Shown: piece after piece, positions 33,840 through 45,589 of the stretch | Layout of the letters: each line of letters starts with the position of its first letter | Position numbering within the stretch: the stretch's first letter is position 1 | Assembly (NCBI RefSeq): GCF_036320965.1 | Contig: NC_092232.1 | Coordinates: forward strand, 52,935,982-52,999,981 | Reading direction: 5' to 3' | From: Panulirus ornatus | Taxonomy: Eukaryota; Arthropoda; Malacostraca; Decapoda; Palinuridae | Length of the DNA: 64,000 nt | Position numbers and translations under genes: made by a program | Notes under the pieces: model-generated | The model's database searches: none | Told to the model about the DNA's origin: nothing | What the model saw: only the letters and a program-made list of their open reading frames with translations

Positions 33840-34100
33840 CTGTCGCAAAGGGTGGAGCGCTTTATATATAGGTTAAGCGCCCTAACAGAGGTGGAGAACC
33901 CAAAGGGTGGAGGGCTCTATCAAGAGGACCACAACAGAGGTGGAGCGCTTGACTCAACGACACAGCAGCTTAACAGAAATGGATGGGTGGAGGACCATAA
34001 CAGGAGTGGAGCTCCCATACAGGAGTGGATCGTCCTAACAAGAGTGGAGCACTCCGACCTGGGTGGAGTGGAGCGCTCTCATAAAGGGGCCCAACTTACC
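33840..34100. repeat. Degenerate AACAGAGGTGGAGCGC repeat
   Basis: About ten imperfect copies of GTGGAGCGCT..AACAGAGG at roughly 25-30 bp spacing. A plus-strand open frame crosses it but is repetitive. Confidence 0.65.
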
Positions 34101-34147
34101 CTTAAAGGAGAGTTTCTCTTACATTGGATTGATTTGTGCCGGTAACC

Positions 34148-34240
34148 CCCCCGCCCAGTTTACTGTGCACCCCAAGCTCATCCTGTGAGGGCGGTAGCGC
34201 AAAATTGGAGGTCATACTGGGTCTTAGTCAGACACCCCCC
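34148..34240 (+). repeat. Dispersed repeat family D, copy 2
   Basis: CGCCCAGTTTACTGTGCACC, then AGCTCATCCTGTGAGGGCGG, GTAGCGCAAAA and GGGTCTTAGTCAGACACCC, matching 2.98-3.06 kb. Confidence 0.65.
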
Positions 34241-34384
34241 CCCCCCCAGTGGGTCAACATCACATAAGCGGTTACAAATCTGATTCACTGTAGATGTGGC
34301 ATTATATAAACTACATAGTTTCCTACGGTACGGTTTACACGTACATTGTTCTTTTGCCGTCTGTCCCCATGAAATGTTGGGAAA

Positions 34385-34452
34385 GTAACTTTACAACCCT
34401 TTGTGACCTCTGTAATCCTTCAGCGCTACCGCTCACACTGGATGAACATGGG
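34385..34452 (-). repeat. Dispersed repeat family D, copy 3 (inverted)
   Basis: CCCTTTGTGACCTCTGTAAT, CCTTCAGCGCTACCGCTCAC and GGATGAAC are the reverse complement of copies 1 and 2, placed about 150 bp from copy 2. Confidence 0.65.
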
Positions 34453-34837
34453 GTGCGCGATCAATTCCCAGGGGGGTGTTACCGGCAGAAATCAAATCAA
34501 CCCGTTGCTTACACTTCTACCACGTAGGAAACCATCAGGCGTGTCACACGATTCTCTGTGTGTAGTGGTGTGTTGAGCCACATCCTCTCTCAAAGACCTG
34601 TGCAGAGGCGACTCGTCCAGGAGGTGGAGCACAGGTGGAGGAACCTGCCTCACCAAGGGGGTGGAGGACGACATCCACCCCTCATCCTACAGACCGGACA
34701 TTCTCAAGCACTGTTGCCAATAGCCAGCCAAGACCCCATCTGCTGCAATGATTCACCCGTCCAGCGATGATGCACGGCGGTAACGTGAGCACCACTCGTG
34801 AAGATGGGAAGTGGAGATGATGAGGTCAAGAAGGAGG

Positions 34838-34840
<3 letters not shown>

Positions 34841-34917
<77 letters not shown>

Positions 34918-34955
34918 GTCGTGTTACGGGAGTTGGAGAGGATGACTTGGAAGGA

Positions 34956-35019
<64 letters not shown>
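34841..35019. repeat. Two (GA)n arrays with a 46-bp spacer
   Basis: GA at 34841-34915 and 34962-35019. Confidence 0.95.
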
Positions 35020-35023
<4 letters not shown>

Positions 35024-35092
35024 GAGTAGAGTGAGTGAGGTGGGATGACTGTGTTTGTAGGTGAGCAGTAACAGAGGCAAGAGGATAGATGC

Positions 35093-35241
<149 letters not shown>

Positions 35242-35355
35242 TGGGGAGAGGGACCCTAGACCAGCGGGGAGAAGGGTCAGGTACTACTTAGAAAAGCTGC
35301 GGTTGTGGGGAGGATACTTTGTGATGGGGAGGGGATACCGCTGGGCAGGGGTCGG

Positions 35356-35412
35356 AGGAGGAGGAGGAGGAGGAGGAGGAGGAGGAGGAGGAGGAGGAGG
35401 AGGAGGAGGTGG
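35356..35412. repeat. (GGA)n trinucleotide repeat and G-rich flank
   Basis: About 18 GGA units. The next 100 bp is rich in GGGG and GGGAGG runs. Confidence 0.95.
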
Positions 35413-36041
35413 TGTAACGCCTCGTAAAGGGGGAGGGGGGAGGGGCATGTGGGGATTGGGGGAAGAGGAGGGGAATACAGGGAGGGAGGGAGGGAAGAGG
35501 GGATGGGGGTGTTTAGTACCCAAGATCATCATATCTAGTACGACTGGGAGGCGCTCTGTCCACCACTTACACAAGACCCATTTAACTAGAAGGCCAAACA
35601 TGGCTCGACTCTCCCACAACTCGACGATAATGGATAATGAGTAGTTGAAGCAATGACACGGGTATTTCCCCCCCTCTCCTCCAACCACCCCACCCCCTTT
35701 CCCCCTGAATCACCCCTAGGGGAAGGGGGTGTGTTATTAAGCGGTGAGGGAGGGAGCAAGGCAGACAACACCACCACCCTCCATCACCCCGGCCCACATC
35801 CCCTCCCTCTCTTTCCTCTTGCAGAAACCTTACTCACTCACTCACACCCCCGCACACCCTCCTTGCCTCCAAATATCCCCCGACCTGGTCCTCCAGATAA
35901 TCAGGGAGATAACGTATAAATAAATGCCTGATCTTCCCCAGGGAGTCCATAAAACGAAGGGAGGGAGGGAAAGACGGAGGGAGGGAGAAAAACGGAAGAC
36001 ATATTCTGCCGCCAGCAGACGGGGCCTAAAGCAGTCCGTAT

Positions 36042-36042
36042 T

Positions 36043-36097
<55 letters not shown>
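36042..36097. repeat. (CA)n microsatellite
   Basis: Pure CA array. Confidence 0.95.
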
Positions 36098-36098
<1 letters not shown>

Positions 36099-36245
36099 AA
36101 TCTGGCGTCTGTCTATTTGTTCCTTCCACCCTCCTCTCCCCCGTTTTTCATATCTTTCGTTTTCTTTATATCCCTTCTTTTTGTGAGTCATTCCATGCCC
36201 CTCTCTCCCTGTCTGACTCTTACTCTCCTCCAAGCCTCTCCCTCC

Positions 36246-36246
<1 letters not shown>

Positions 36247-36285
<39 letters not shown>
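36247..36285. repeat. (TAA)n microsatellite, left flank of SINE-A copy 7
   Basis: TAA/ATA array ending in AATAATTC at the element border. Confidence 0.95.
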
Positions 36286-36526
36286 TCTTTTCTTTTAAAC
36301 TATTCGCCATTTCCCGCGTTAGCGAGGTAGCGTTAAGAACAGAGGACTGGGCCTTTTTTGGAATATCCTCACCTGGCCCCCTCTGTTCCTTCTTTTGGAA
36401 AATTAAAAAAAAAAAAAAAAACGAGAGGGGAGGATTTCCAGCCCCCCGCTCCCTCCCCTTTTAGTCGCCTTCTACGACACGCAGGGAATACGTGGGAAGT
36501 ATTCTTAATCCCCTATCCCCAGGGAT
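36286..36526 (-). mobile_element. SINE-A copy 7, embedded in a TAA (not TA) array
   Basis: Full-length reverse-orientation copy with CCATTTCCCGCGTTAGCG, CAGAGGACTGGGCC, poly(A), CCCCGCTCCCTCCCC and the CCCCAGGGATA end. Trinucleotide (TAA)n lies on both sides, where the other copies have (TA)n. Confidence 0.88.
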
Positions 36527-36557
36527 AAATAATAATAATAATTATTATTATAATAAC

Positions 36558-36607
<50 letters not shown>

Positions 36608-36650
36608 TAATAAAATAAAATAATAATAATAATAATAATAATAAAGAATT
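36527..36650. repeat. (TAA)n/(ATA)n array, right flank of SINE-A copy 7
   Basis: Imperfect ATA/TAA repeats, partly palindromic (AATAATTATTATTAT). Confidence 0.95.
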
Positions 36651-36920
36651 ATCATTATAAAAATGGTCAGTGATACTGGTACAGGGGAAAAATAAAAATA
36701 CGGACGCATTTCCAGCAAGGAGTTAATTAAAGTCGACTAAGATGGTCGGGGGAGGGAAAGGAGGAAAGGTGTGGAAATCCTCCTTTCCCGTAAATTGACT
36801 CACCCAGGGAAGGGAGAGGAGGAGGTGGAGGAGGAAGGGTTCCAGGGTGAACCTTTCCTCCCTCGTAAGGGCTCAATTGTCTGTTTTTGATGTTACTTGG
36901 CTAAGTTGGGACACAGCAAA

Positions 36921-37062
36921 GTATTATTATCATTATTATTATCATCATTATTATTATCATTGTAATTATTATTATCATTATCATTATTACTATTATTAAT
37001 AATAATAATTATATTATTATTGTTATTCGTTATTATTATCATTATTATTATTATCATTATTA

Positions 37063-37093
<31 letters not shown>

Positions 37094-37232
37094 CAATTAT
37101 CATTATTATCATTATAATCATCATCAATCACCATTATTACAATTATTATTATTATCATTATTATTATTATTATCATTATTATTATTAATTATCATTATTA
37201 TCATTATAATCATCATCAATCACCATTATTAC

Positions 37233-37271
<39 letters not shown>

Positions 37272-37312
37272 CCTTATTTTTTCAATCATTATTATTATTA
37301 TTATCATCATTA
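36921..37312. repeat. (ATT)n/(ATC)n array
   Basis: About 390 bp of TTA/TCA trinucleotides with internal duplication. The segment with CATTATAATCATCATCAATC occurs twice (near 37110 and 37202). Confidence 0.95.
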
Positions 37313-37589
37313 AACGCGCTGCCACTACTGTATTCCAATTTCTATAATTTTTTCCTCCTCAGTTTTTCCTTTTATCAAATTCTGACCACCACACATTCGC
37401 TAAATCACTCGCTACTTTTATCATTTTGCAAAAATGGATTCATTTTCTTTTTACCCGATGAAATCATTCTCGATTTTCTGTGTACAAAAGCTATTTTCTT
37501 TATTCCTTCTTTTATTCCTTCCACATCAATTTCCCAGAATATTCTGATTCCCATACTTTTCCCCCACTAATATGTCTTTACAAATGTCT

Positions 37590-37740
37590 GTATTACTAAA
37601 GGCCAAAGGCCCTCCTCGAGGCCAGGCCTTAAATGGAACAAATCAAAAGGCTGAAGGGATTGGGAAGTGAGGGTTAGGTAAGGAGAAGGGATCTAAAAGC
37701 GTTCTGATGAGGAAGTGGTAAAACTTGCCCTTTATATAAA
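37590..37740 (-). mobile_element. Possible LINE 3' tail related to LINE-J
   Basis: CCTCGAGGCCAGGCCTTAAATGG resembles, in order and spacing, the CATCGAGGCCGGGCCTTAATTGG block of LINE-J (key part GGCC-GGCCTTA). The rest is too diverged to align by eye. Confidence 0.4.
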
Positions 37741-37892
37741 AGAGTCGAGTCGTAGTGGTCAAAGGAAGACATTAAGGTAGTCAGGTAGTCTAAAGATTAA
37801 CGGTGTAGGGAAAGAAACAGACGCCATAACAACCCCCCACCCCCCTAACTAATCGTGTGATCTAAGTATCTCCCAATTATATGAAGCACGTA

Positions 37893-38150
37893 AATGCCTG
37901 CCTCACCCTTAGGCAACTAACAAAGAACTGCCTCGCTCTTAGCAATTAACACAGGACTGCCTCGCCCTTAGGCAACTAACAAAGAACTGCCTCGCCCTTA
38001 GGCAACTAACAAAGAACTGCCTCGCCCTTAGGCAACTAACAAAGAACTGCCTCGCCCTTAGGCAACTAACAAAGAACTGCCTCGCCCTTAGGCAACTAAC
38101 AAAGAACTGCCTCGCTCTTAGACAACTAACACAGAACGATCTCACCCCTG
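37893..38150. repeat. 30-bp minisatellite, ~8 units
   Basis: Units GAACTGCCTCGCCCTTAGG, then CAACTAACAAA. The six central units are nearly identical and the outer ones are diverged. Being a multiple of 3, it yields a periodic open frame on the minus strand, which I do not consider a gene. Confidence 0.95.
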
Positions 38151-38613
38151 GCCAGTAAACACCACATATACGTGGACAATAAGCCTCCCTTCTCTCCCTC
38201 CTTCACACCCTGTCCTCTCCCTACCTCCCTCTCCCTTTCCCCATACCACCATCTGCCTCGCCAACCCCAGCCTTCCCTACTGACCATGGCAGGCTGGCTG
38301 GCTGGCTTGTGGTGGGGGGTGGGGGGGGAGAGTCCCTGGGGTGCTTGGCCGCTCCACACACACACACACACACACATTCAACACTACTATTATCTACTCT
38401 CTCTCTCTCTCTCTCTCTGCCTCACCGGCCACCCCTGCTCTTCATGGCTGTGGTGGTGGTGGCGGTGGTGGCGATGTTCTTGTTGTGGTGGTGGGTGACA
38501 TAACTTGTGGTGGGGGTCGCTTGTCTTCGCCGAGGTCTGTGGAGGACGGGGTCTTTGGCGAACTAATTCAAAATACAGTCCTTACACCAACCTATCCACC
38601 TAAGGCTCTAGAC

Positions 38614-38616
<3 letters not shown>

Positions 38617-38689
<73 letters not shown>
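38617..38689. repeat. (TA)n microsatellite at LINE-B 3' end
   Basis: Pure TA array directly after the A-rich tail (minus sense) of the LINE-B fragment. Confidence 0.95.
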
Positions 38690-38691
<2 letters not shown>

Positions 38692-39028
38692 TTCTTCTTT
38701 TTTTGTTCGCCGTTTCCCAAATTAACACAACGCCGCCAGGAAAAGACGAAAAAATGGCCACATTACCTCATCGGCTCATACCCCTTCTCTATATGTCGTG
38801 TGTAATTCAACAAATCCACAGTTCCTTATCCACAACCAGAGCCCACAGACCTCGCCGTAGTTTCCACCCGAGCACTTCATATGCCCTGGTTTAGCCCACT
38901 GAAAGCACGTCGCCCCCTGTATACCACAAAACTCCAATTTGCTCTATCTCTTACACGTCTTTCACCCTCTCGCATGTTTAGTCCCCCCCCCCCCCTAAGA
39001 ATTTCTAAATCTTTTCCACCTCATCCTT
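38690..39028 (-). mobile_element. LINE-B 3' end fragment (RT C-terminus plus 3' UTR)
   Basis: The plus strand shows TTCGCCGTTTCCC (tail complement), then GACGAAAAAATGGCCAC, CCTCGCCGTAGTTTCCACC, TGCCCTGGTTTAGCCCACTG, GTATACCACAAAACTCCAATT and TTTCACCCTCTCGCATG. This is the same order as in the RT copy at 57.03-57.20 kb, and on the minus strand it encodes the end of the RT protein. Its tail (GGGAAACGGCGAA) is especially close to that of SINE-A. Confidence 0.8.

Positions 39029-39029
<1 letters not shown>

Positions 39030-39080
<51 letters not shown>
39030..39080. repeat. (CA)n microsatellite at LINE-B 5' truncation point
   Basis: CA array abutting the truncated 5' side of the LINE-B fragment. 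Confidence 0.95.
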
Positions 39081-39351
39081 TGGCCTGTCGGGAGTCCTTT
39101 GAAATCTGGGTCGGGACGTACGCCCAGATCTTCGCTAAAATTCCCTCAGCCATGTTGTCAAAACATGCCGTAAGTATATTTTACTAAGAACTGTCATGAA
39201 CCTTTATTGTCTTTAAATAGCCCGTGTTTGAAGTTCGGGGGGGCCATGGAGTGCCCACCTCCTCCCATCTCCCCCCCCCCCCCCCCCGTAGCGTGGCGCT
39301 GTGTAACTGGTGGTCGAAATGTGATGCCACTATTGGCACAGCAGTGCTGAT

Positions 39352-39585
39352 AAGGTGGGACCAGTATGGTGGCACTGTTCTCGGTGGGTTATGTATAGTG
39401 GCACTGTTACTGGTGGGTTATGTATGGTGACACTGTTACCGGTGGGCTAAGCATAGTGGCACTGTTCCTGGTGGGTTATGTATGGTGACACTGTTACCGG
39501 TGGGCTAAGTATAGTGGCACTGTTCCTGGTGGGTTATGTATGGTGACACTGTTACTGGTGGGCTAAGTATAGTGGCACTGTTACC
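39352..39585. repeat. ~29-bp tandem repeat with ~58-bp alternation
   Basis: About eight units of GTGGCACTGTTACTGGTGGG and TTATGTATG. TATAGTGGCAC and TATGGTGACAC units alternate in most of the array. Confidence 0.85.
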
Positions 39586-39589
39586 ATCC

Positions 39590-41235
39590 TCCCGCACAAT
39601 GCTGGGCCTTACTCAAACTACCAATTCCCAACAACTTCCCATAACCTTATGAAAAACAGTTCCCGGGTGGGTCGCAGAACAGGACAAGCCATTCCGAGCC
39701 TTACAGACATGTCTACGAGACTAAGAGGAAAAAAAAAAGAAAAATTGTGTTCTTTCTTAACCTCGAGTCCCAGATGGGAAGGTTAGATAAGCCGGCGTAA
39801 GGTCGTGACCTTCTGCATCATGTGAGATAATATAGCGAGCGACGCTGCTGGGCAGGTCTTGTCTTACATCATCTTACGTGGCTGTGGAGGGAGACAGGGT
39901 GCACTAAGGAGACAGGGAGATACAGAAGGGTGTTAAAGCTGGGAGTAAGACAGGAGGTGATAGTTGCAGTCTTCAACCAAAAGACTGACCCAGTTCTTCT
40001 TCCATTTCCAGCGTTCTTAGATTTCGCACAAATGGTTCCAGGGAACAGATGTCTTACCTCCCGTTAACCTGCGACGTCTTATCTTTAACACCACATTAAG
40101 GTCAATGATGACGCCCTTGCCAACACCCTGTGACGTCTTCCACACCCTCTATCCGCACCAGCGTCTTGCACAGCCCAAAAATCCCTTCAGGGTAAGTAAG
40201 ACGACCCCTTCACTCAAGCGTATAACCAGACCAACCCCTCATTATTTCCCGGCGTCACTCGGTATATGTATACCCCTTACTCTCTGACCTCTCCTCCTAA
40301 ATCGACTTAACGTGGGTTTGTTACGCGTGAATGCTAAATGAAAAGCGCTTCGGAGTTTATCAGAAGGGAATTCGCTTCCAGCAGCAGCTTGTGCTTCTTC
40401 CAGGCGACGCCGATGGCGGGCGTGCGGTGGCCGGGCCACTGCGTCATTACCGGGCTCATATTTCCAGATAAGCCACGTAAGCCTGGGCTAAGTTCGTCGT
40501 AACTTTCTTAATGCAGCTCATCAACGACCAAGGATTTTCCGTGAGCCAGAAGGGAGGCGAGGGAGGAGGAGCGGGGTATCCGGGTCTGGAAATAAGCCTC
40601 TGTGTTCCTTTTGGCGTATTATCCTTCCATCAGGCCACAAAATAAGTACCTCCATCACTCTTAAACCAAAGGCTTATTCTCTTTTCTTTCCAGGTGGAGT
40701 GAGCAGATAAGAACCGAAGGCTCAGTTGCGCCCACGGACTAGTGATAGGATCAGAGCCAGAGGGAAGAGCCTTATCAAACCAGTGCTAAAAAAAAAAAAA
40801 AAAATGATAAGGAATTTCACTCCACTAGTGAGGTGGAGCTGGATAGATCGTGTGTTGATAGACACGTCACTCCACATCGTCGCTCAGTCACTGCCAAACA
40901 ACTCACGCTGCAGAAGACTCCCCTCCGGCATCAAAGCGCCACTGGAAAACTGTCATCTTTCAAACCCAGCTTTAGACTTGAGTCTTCTCAAGTCTTACCA
41001 CCACCGTACTCGAGTTTTATCTCTACAGGTGGGTACAGAGGCTATCTACACGCGCCTTACATTATAACAAAGTGTTTATGTGTATCCATCACCGGACGCA
41101 AGTCGGCTAAATGTCACCAATCACGTTGGATATAATCCACTTGTAATCCCCATAAATGGAAGTGATTATTATCCAATCTTTCCATGCGTGGGTTCAATCC
41201 TGGAGTCAAACACGGCGTAGACAGGCGGAAAGGCT
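39590..41235. other. No recognised feature
   Basis: Unique-looking sequence of mixed composition, with no long non-repetitive frame and no family signature. Confidence 0.4.
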
Positions 41236-41390
41236 GAGGTTGTGTGTGTGTGTGTGTGTGTGTGTGTAAACACATTCACGAGTAAAGACAAAATACATGA
41301 TTTCCCTCGTCTCTTCTTTTTTCTTTTTCCCTTTCATAATCCCCTGTATTGATGTATATAGACTTCTGTCCCTTAATGGAGCCACCAATG

Positions 41391-41391
<1 letters not shown>

Positions 41392-41450
<59 letters not shown>
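41392..41450. repeat. (TA)n microsatellite
   Basis: Pure AT array. A (TG)n run lies at 41238-41267. Confidence 0.95.
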
Positions 41451-41453
<3 letters not shown>

Positions 41454-42778
41454 AAGCTCGTGTCCCCGTTACACACAACCTAATCATTAAAACAGTCCTG
41501 GAGATCAAAGTTTCTCTGCTTCGCGCCGGAAGCTGACCTCCTATTCCACCAGCCTTTCAAAGTCACTCGGAACGTAGATGTAAATACGTCACAAAAGCTG
41601 CCTGCCTCAGCGAATGTCAAGGGTTTGAGACTTGCCCAGCAACATGACATGGTTCAGATGAAATCACCCTCACTAACAAGACATAAACCAGAGCCAAACA
41701 GCGGCCGGGCATCTTGGTGAATGACGTTGCTGTGTCAATGTCAAACGAAATCAAGACGAAATAAAAAAAAATAATGTAACATCATCTCTTCCGTTAGTTA
41801 ATACTTCGAATTCAGTTACCTCATTTACCATCGCATCTTCCTCGCATTTTCTAAACATCCCCATCTTTCAACAGTCCTTCTGTTGTAACAGTGAGGTGGG
41901 GGATGTTAAACGGGTCACCACCCACCGTTAAAGGTTATTAACAACTTGACGATGCAAAACCTCTACATTAACCCCACCTACCCAGCCGACGAAGGGTGTG
42001 ATGTGGTCCACAGTGCCACCCATATGTTCTACCGTTCATCACCCATGGAATACAGGAGTTGTGGGCCCGTCCCGAGATGGATTTCCATGAAGGCATCGAG
42101 GTCTCCCAGCAGTCTTATCTTATCTTATCTTTTCCTTTCGTGTGTCTTTAAGATGGTTCTGAAGGGTCGGGTCGACTTGCTTAATAGCTCCGTCTGTTGA
42201 ATTTCAAAAAAATAAGGGAATTGTGTACAGCACCACATCAATATGTATCCATCTCTCTTCCTCACAAAATGATGAAATTTCTAATGATAAATGAATAACA
42301 CATGCACATCTCATGGTATTCAACACTGACTATCACCGGAGAACAAGATAATTAATCCTAGTGATCAACGTGTTTATATGATGAGAGACAGCTACCGGCA
42401 GCCCCACACAGGAAGATTAATATAATCATCTAATGAGAATCTACACTGTAATCCAGAAAAAATGATCTCTCCTTCTAATCATAAAAAATCGCCCTACTAA
42501 ACCCGGATGTACAAAAATGGAAAAAAAGAAAAAAAAAATATGCACGTCTCCCGTCAAAATAACTTTAATGAAGGTATGGTGTATTTATGGATCTGAAGGA
42601 AGGTAATGGTTTTCGCTAAGGGTGACTATTATCCGAGACCTAATGATGTCGGCGGTCGTCCTGAAGACAGACAAACAGCCATGGAAGGGAAGATAGGCTG
42701 GCACCCATCAGTCGGGGCTTCTGTGAAATGATTCTAGTTCAACCAAATGCTCAGGCCAATGTACTTGCTCGCCACAGT
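41451..42778. other. No recognised feature
   Basis: AT-rich sequence containing TCTTATCTTATCTT near 42115. I could not assign any element or gene. Confidence 0.4.

Positions 42779-42779
<1 letters not shown>

Positions 42780-42824
<45 letters not shown>
42780..42824. repeat. (TA)n microsatellite at LINE-B 5' truncation point
   Basis: TA array directly upstream of the LINE-B fragment. Confidence 0.95.
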
Positions 42825-42826
<2 letters not shown>

Positions 42827-43180
42827 GGAGGGAAAATGGAGAAGGGGGAAACCAAAGTGAAGAAGGAAAGACGGAGTCGAAATTATTCTAAGTTGTCGGG
42901 GCCTGAACAAGCAAAAGGGTGGGAGGCCTGCACGGGATCGAGTAACTTGGAGCGATGTGGAATACAGGAGGCGACGGGATGTCACTGAACTGAACCATGG
43001 CATGTGAAGCAACTAGGACATAAAGGTCTGTGGGGGGGGGGGGGGGTATGGTTTCGGTACACTGCCGACGATATATAGACAATGAATGTGAGCAAATGCG
43101 GCATGCACTCATCTATTCCTGACGCTACCTCGCCAATGTGGGGAAACAGCGGACAAATATGGGACGCTGCGTCTCAGCCA
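42825..43180 (+). mobile_element. LINE-B 3' end fragment (RT C-terminus plus 3' tail)
   Basis: AAGGAAAGACGGAGTC, then TCGGGGCCTGAACAAGC and GTGGAATACAGGAGGCGACGG (key part TACAGGAGGCG) match the end of the RT frame at 57.13-57.23 kb read on its coding strand. The 3' UTR ends GACGCTACCTCGCC and GGGGAAACAGCG near 43122-43150, the LINE-B/SINE-A tail motif. The 5' truncation is in (TA)n. Confidence 0.8.
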
Positions 43181-43441
43181 CAAGTGGGTAGGACTGCATT
43201 ACCACATCCTGGAAGAAGGGGGACTGCACCAAAGTTTCCCTTGGTAACATCTGGCCGCATTCCAGTACGTAATCCAGGCCACAGGTTACAAGAAAGAGCC
43301 ATTTACCTCTACTGTGTTGCAAGTCAGGTGTACACTTTTGTGGGAATCATATCATTCTCCATGACACAGTGACGAGGTAATCACGTGAATAAAAACTGAG
43401 ATGATGGTGGAAACTTGCGTTAGAAATGTTTTTTTTTTTTC

Positions 43442-43662
43442 TCGGTGTTGAACTTTCCCTGGCTCACGTCGGGTTCTGCTCCTCCACTGCTGAATCTTCT
43501 CTGGTTCACGTCGGGTTCTGCTCCTCCACTGCAGAATCTTCTCTGGTTCAAGTCGGGATCTGTTCCTCCACTGCTGAACCTTCTCTGGCTCACGTCGAGT
43601 TCTGCTCGTCCAATGATGAACCTTCTCCAGTTCACGTCAGCCTCTGCTCGTCCAATGAATGA
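43442..43662. repeat. 42-bp minisatellite, ~5 units
   Basis: CTGGTTCACGTCGGGTTCTG, CTCCTCCACTGC and TGAATCTTCT repeat. Both strands have periodic open frames that reflect the 42-bp unit. Confidence 0.92.
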
Positions 43663-43732
43663 ACAGGTTTCCTCATACCACTAACCCCAGCACCGCCGAC
43701 TCCAACCAGGCACAAACCACAAATAACAATAC

Positions 43733-43840
43733 AAAGGAATTCAATCGGCAACAGACAACTGGATCCTTTCCAGGCTCTTTGTGAAGGTGAAAGAGGACAG
43801 AAACTCTAAGATTAGTGAGGTTAAAGTAGATAGGCATACA
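43733..43840 (-). repeat. Dispersed repeat family F, copy 2
   Basis: GGCAACAGACAACTGGATCC, TTTCCAGGCTC and AGAAACTCTAAGATTAGTG match the reverse complement of 10.69-10.80 kb. Confidence 0.55.
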
Positions 43841-44419
43841 TATAATTCAAAATGGAAAACTGGAAACCGTTCAACAAAACCTGGAAACAGTAAAGTAAAT
43901 CCTGGAAACTGCTCACCTTTCCACATTTCTATCCACTATCAGGTCTACCCTCCCCGAATATATATATTCATCCCTATGACTATCTCTCTGTACATCAAAA
44001 GACAATAAATGTTTCCGAAACTAAAGCCACAACTAACCACCTCCGCTCCGGCAACAGCACCCTGGTCATCTCCACTCCGTGGCAACAATGCCCCATCCCA
44101 TCCACCCAGCCTCGTCCCATCAGCAACCAGAAGGTCGCGACACACGCCCCTATCACCATAATGGCTCCGAGGCTCACCTGGGGAAAAAAGACCACCGGCG
44201 TATTAACATTCTACCCAGGCCTTCCAGACTCCATGCAATATCCTCCAAGTGCATTTTTCTCTGTTTTATGCCATCATATTTCCTCGTGTGTGAGACACCG
44301 CGGACGGCCACAGGTAACCCAGCATATTCTTGCTGGTTTGTGGCACAGTACTAAATGTTTGTAACACAATCCTCCTCCAAGTCTGAGGCACTCGGTGAAA
44401 CGCCAGTAGCAGCTCCAGC

Positions 44420-44760
44420 ACCACGTGTAGCTGTTCTTGGAATGACTACCAATTCCTGGAATATCTGAGGCAATTACTGGAATGATCGTACCAGTTTCTG
44501 AAATATCTGAAGCAGTCACTATATCGAATGTACTATGGCCTAGAACATATATACCAGCTTCTGGAATCTGTAGCAGTCACTAAACTATCTGCAGCAGTTC
44601 CTGGAATGGTTGAACCATTTCCAGGACTTTAGGTCGTACCTTCTGCAATACCTGTGGCAGTTCCTCGAATGACTGCACCAGTTCCAGGACTATAGGTAGT
44701 AGGTTGTCCATTACCTGTAGCAGCTCCTGGAATGAATGAAAACCGTAAAGAGTTTATACA
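44420..44760. repeat. Degenerate ~45-bp repeat
   Basis: Recurring TTCCTGGAAT, ATCTGAAGCAGT and CCAGTTTC words at irregular 40-50 bp spacing. Confidence 0.6.
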
Positions 44761-45523
44761 AGGTCTTGGAATGCTTGTATCAATCTTCAGGAGCTTTGTA
44801 ACATTTTGGAACACCTGTGGGACATGCAAAGACATCTACTCTATAACAAGTACGATATATCAACATCAAATCCTTGGTGATCATGAAGTTCTGGGATACC
44901 TACGTCAATTCTTTTCCAGGCGCCTAAATCAACATATCCTGAGTCTTTTCAGCTTGACGTGGAATACATCTACCACAATGGTTGTAGGAGACAGTGGCAT
45001 GTCCATAAAACAATGGCTAAGATGGACACTGAAGAGAGCAAAACGGGGGACGCTCAGAAAATCCTTAGCAAGAATCTAGATAACTATCATACAGAGGAAG
45101 AAAAATACAATCACCCTCAGGTTCATTAGAAGAATTGAAGCCGATTATCTTATGTGATAGAGCTTGCATTGCACCATCCAAACCTATAAAGACAATCCAC
45201 TCGTAACCCGTAATAATGTATACACAATCTTTGTTGAGCTAGATCTCTAAGTAATACAACTATCATTACATTTCACTATCATACACTGTTCACCGTGTGA
45301 AAATGTTCTTAACACTCAACATGAACACGAGGCATGAACTGGAATGCTGTTAAGACAGGGTTACTCAACCGGTGAGTCACGAGGGGGGGGGTTTCCAGGA
45401 GAGAGGGCGAGAGGGGTAGGGCGGGAGTGTGTCGTGAGCCGTGGGCGTTGAGGTCACAAAATATTTTGTTGGTTCCCAAAATGGAAAGGGGAGTGAAAAA
45501 CAAATAAGGATGGCCCAGATTCC

Positions 45524-45526
<3 letters not shown>

Positions 45527-45588
<62 letters not shown>
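45527..45588. repeat. (CT)n microsatellite
   Basis: Pure CT array. Confidence 0.95.

Positions 45589-45589
<1 letters not shown>

Noticed and set aside
35284..35688. Proline-rich protein frame on the minus strand
   Set aside because: It is the complement of (GGA)n and of G-rich sequence.
37893..38150. CRISPR array (regular 30-bp units)
   Set aside because: The units are contiguous with no variable spacers, and the surrounding sequence is eukaryotic. It is a minisatellite.
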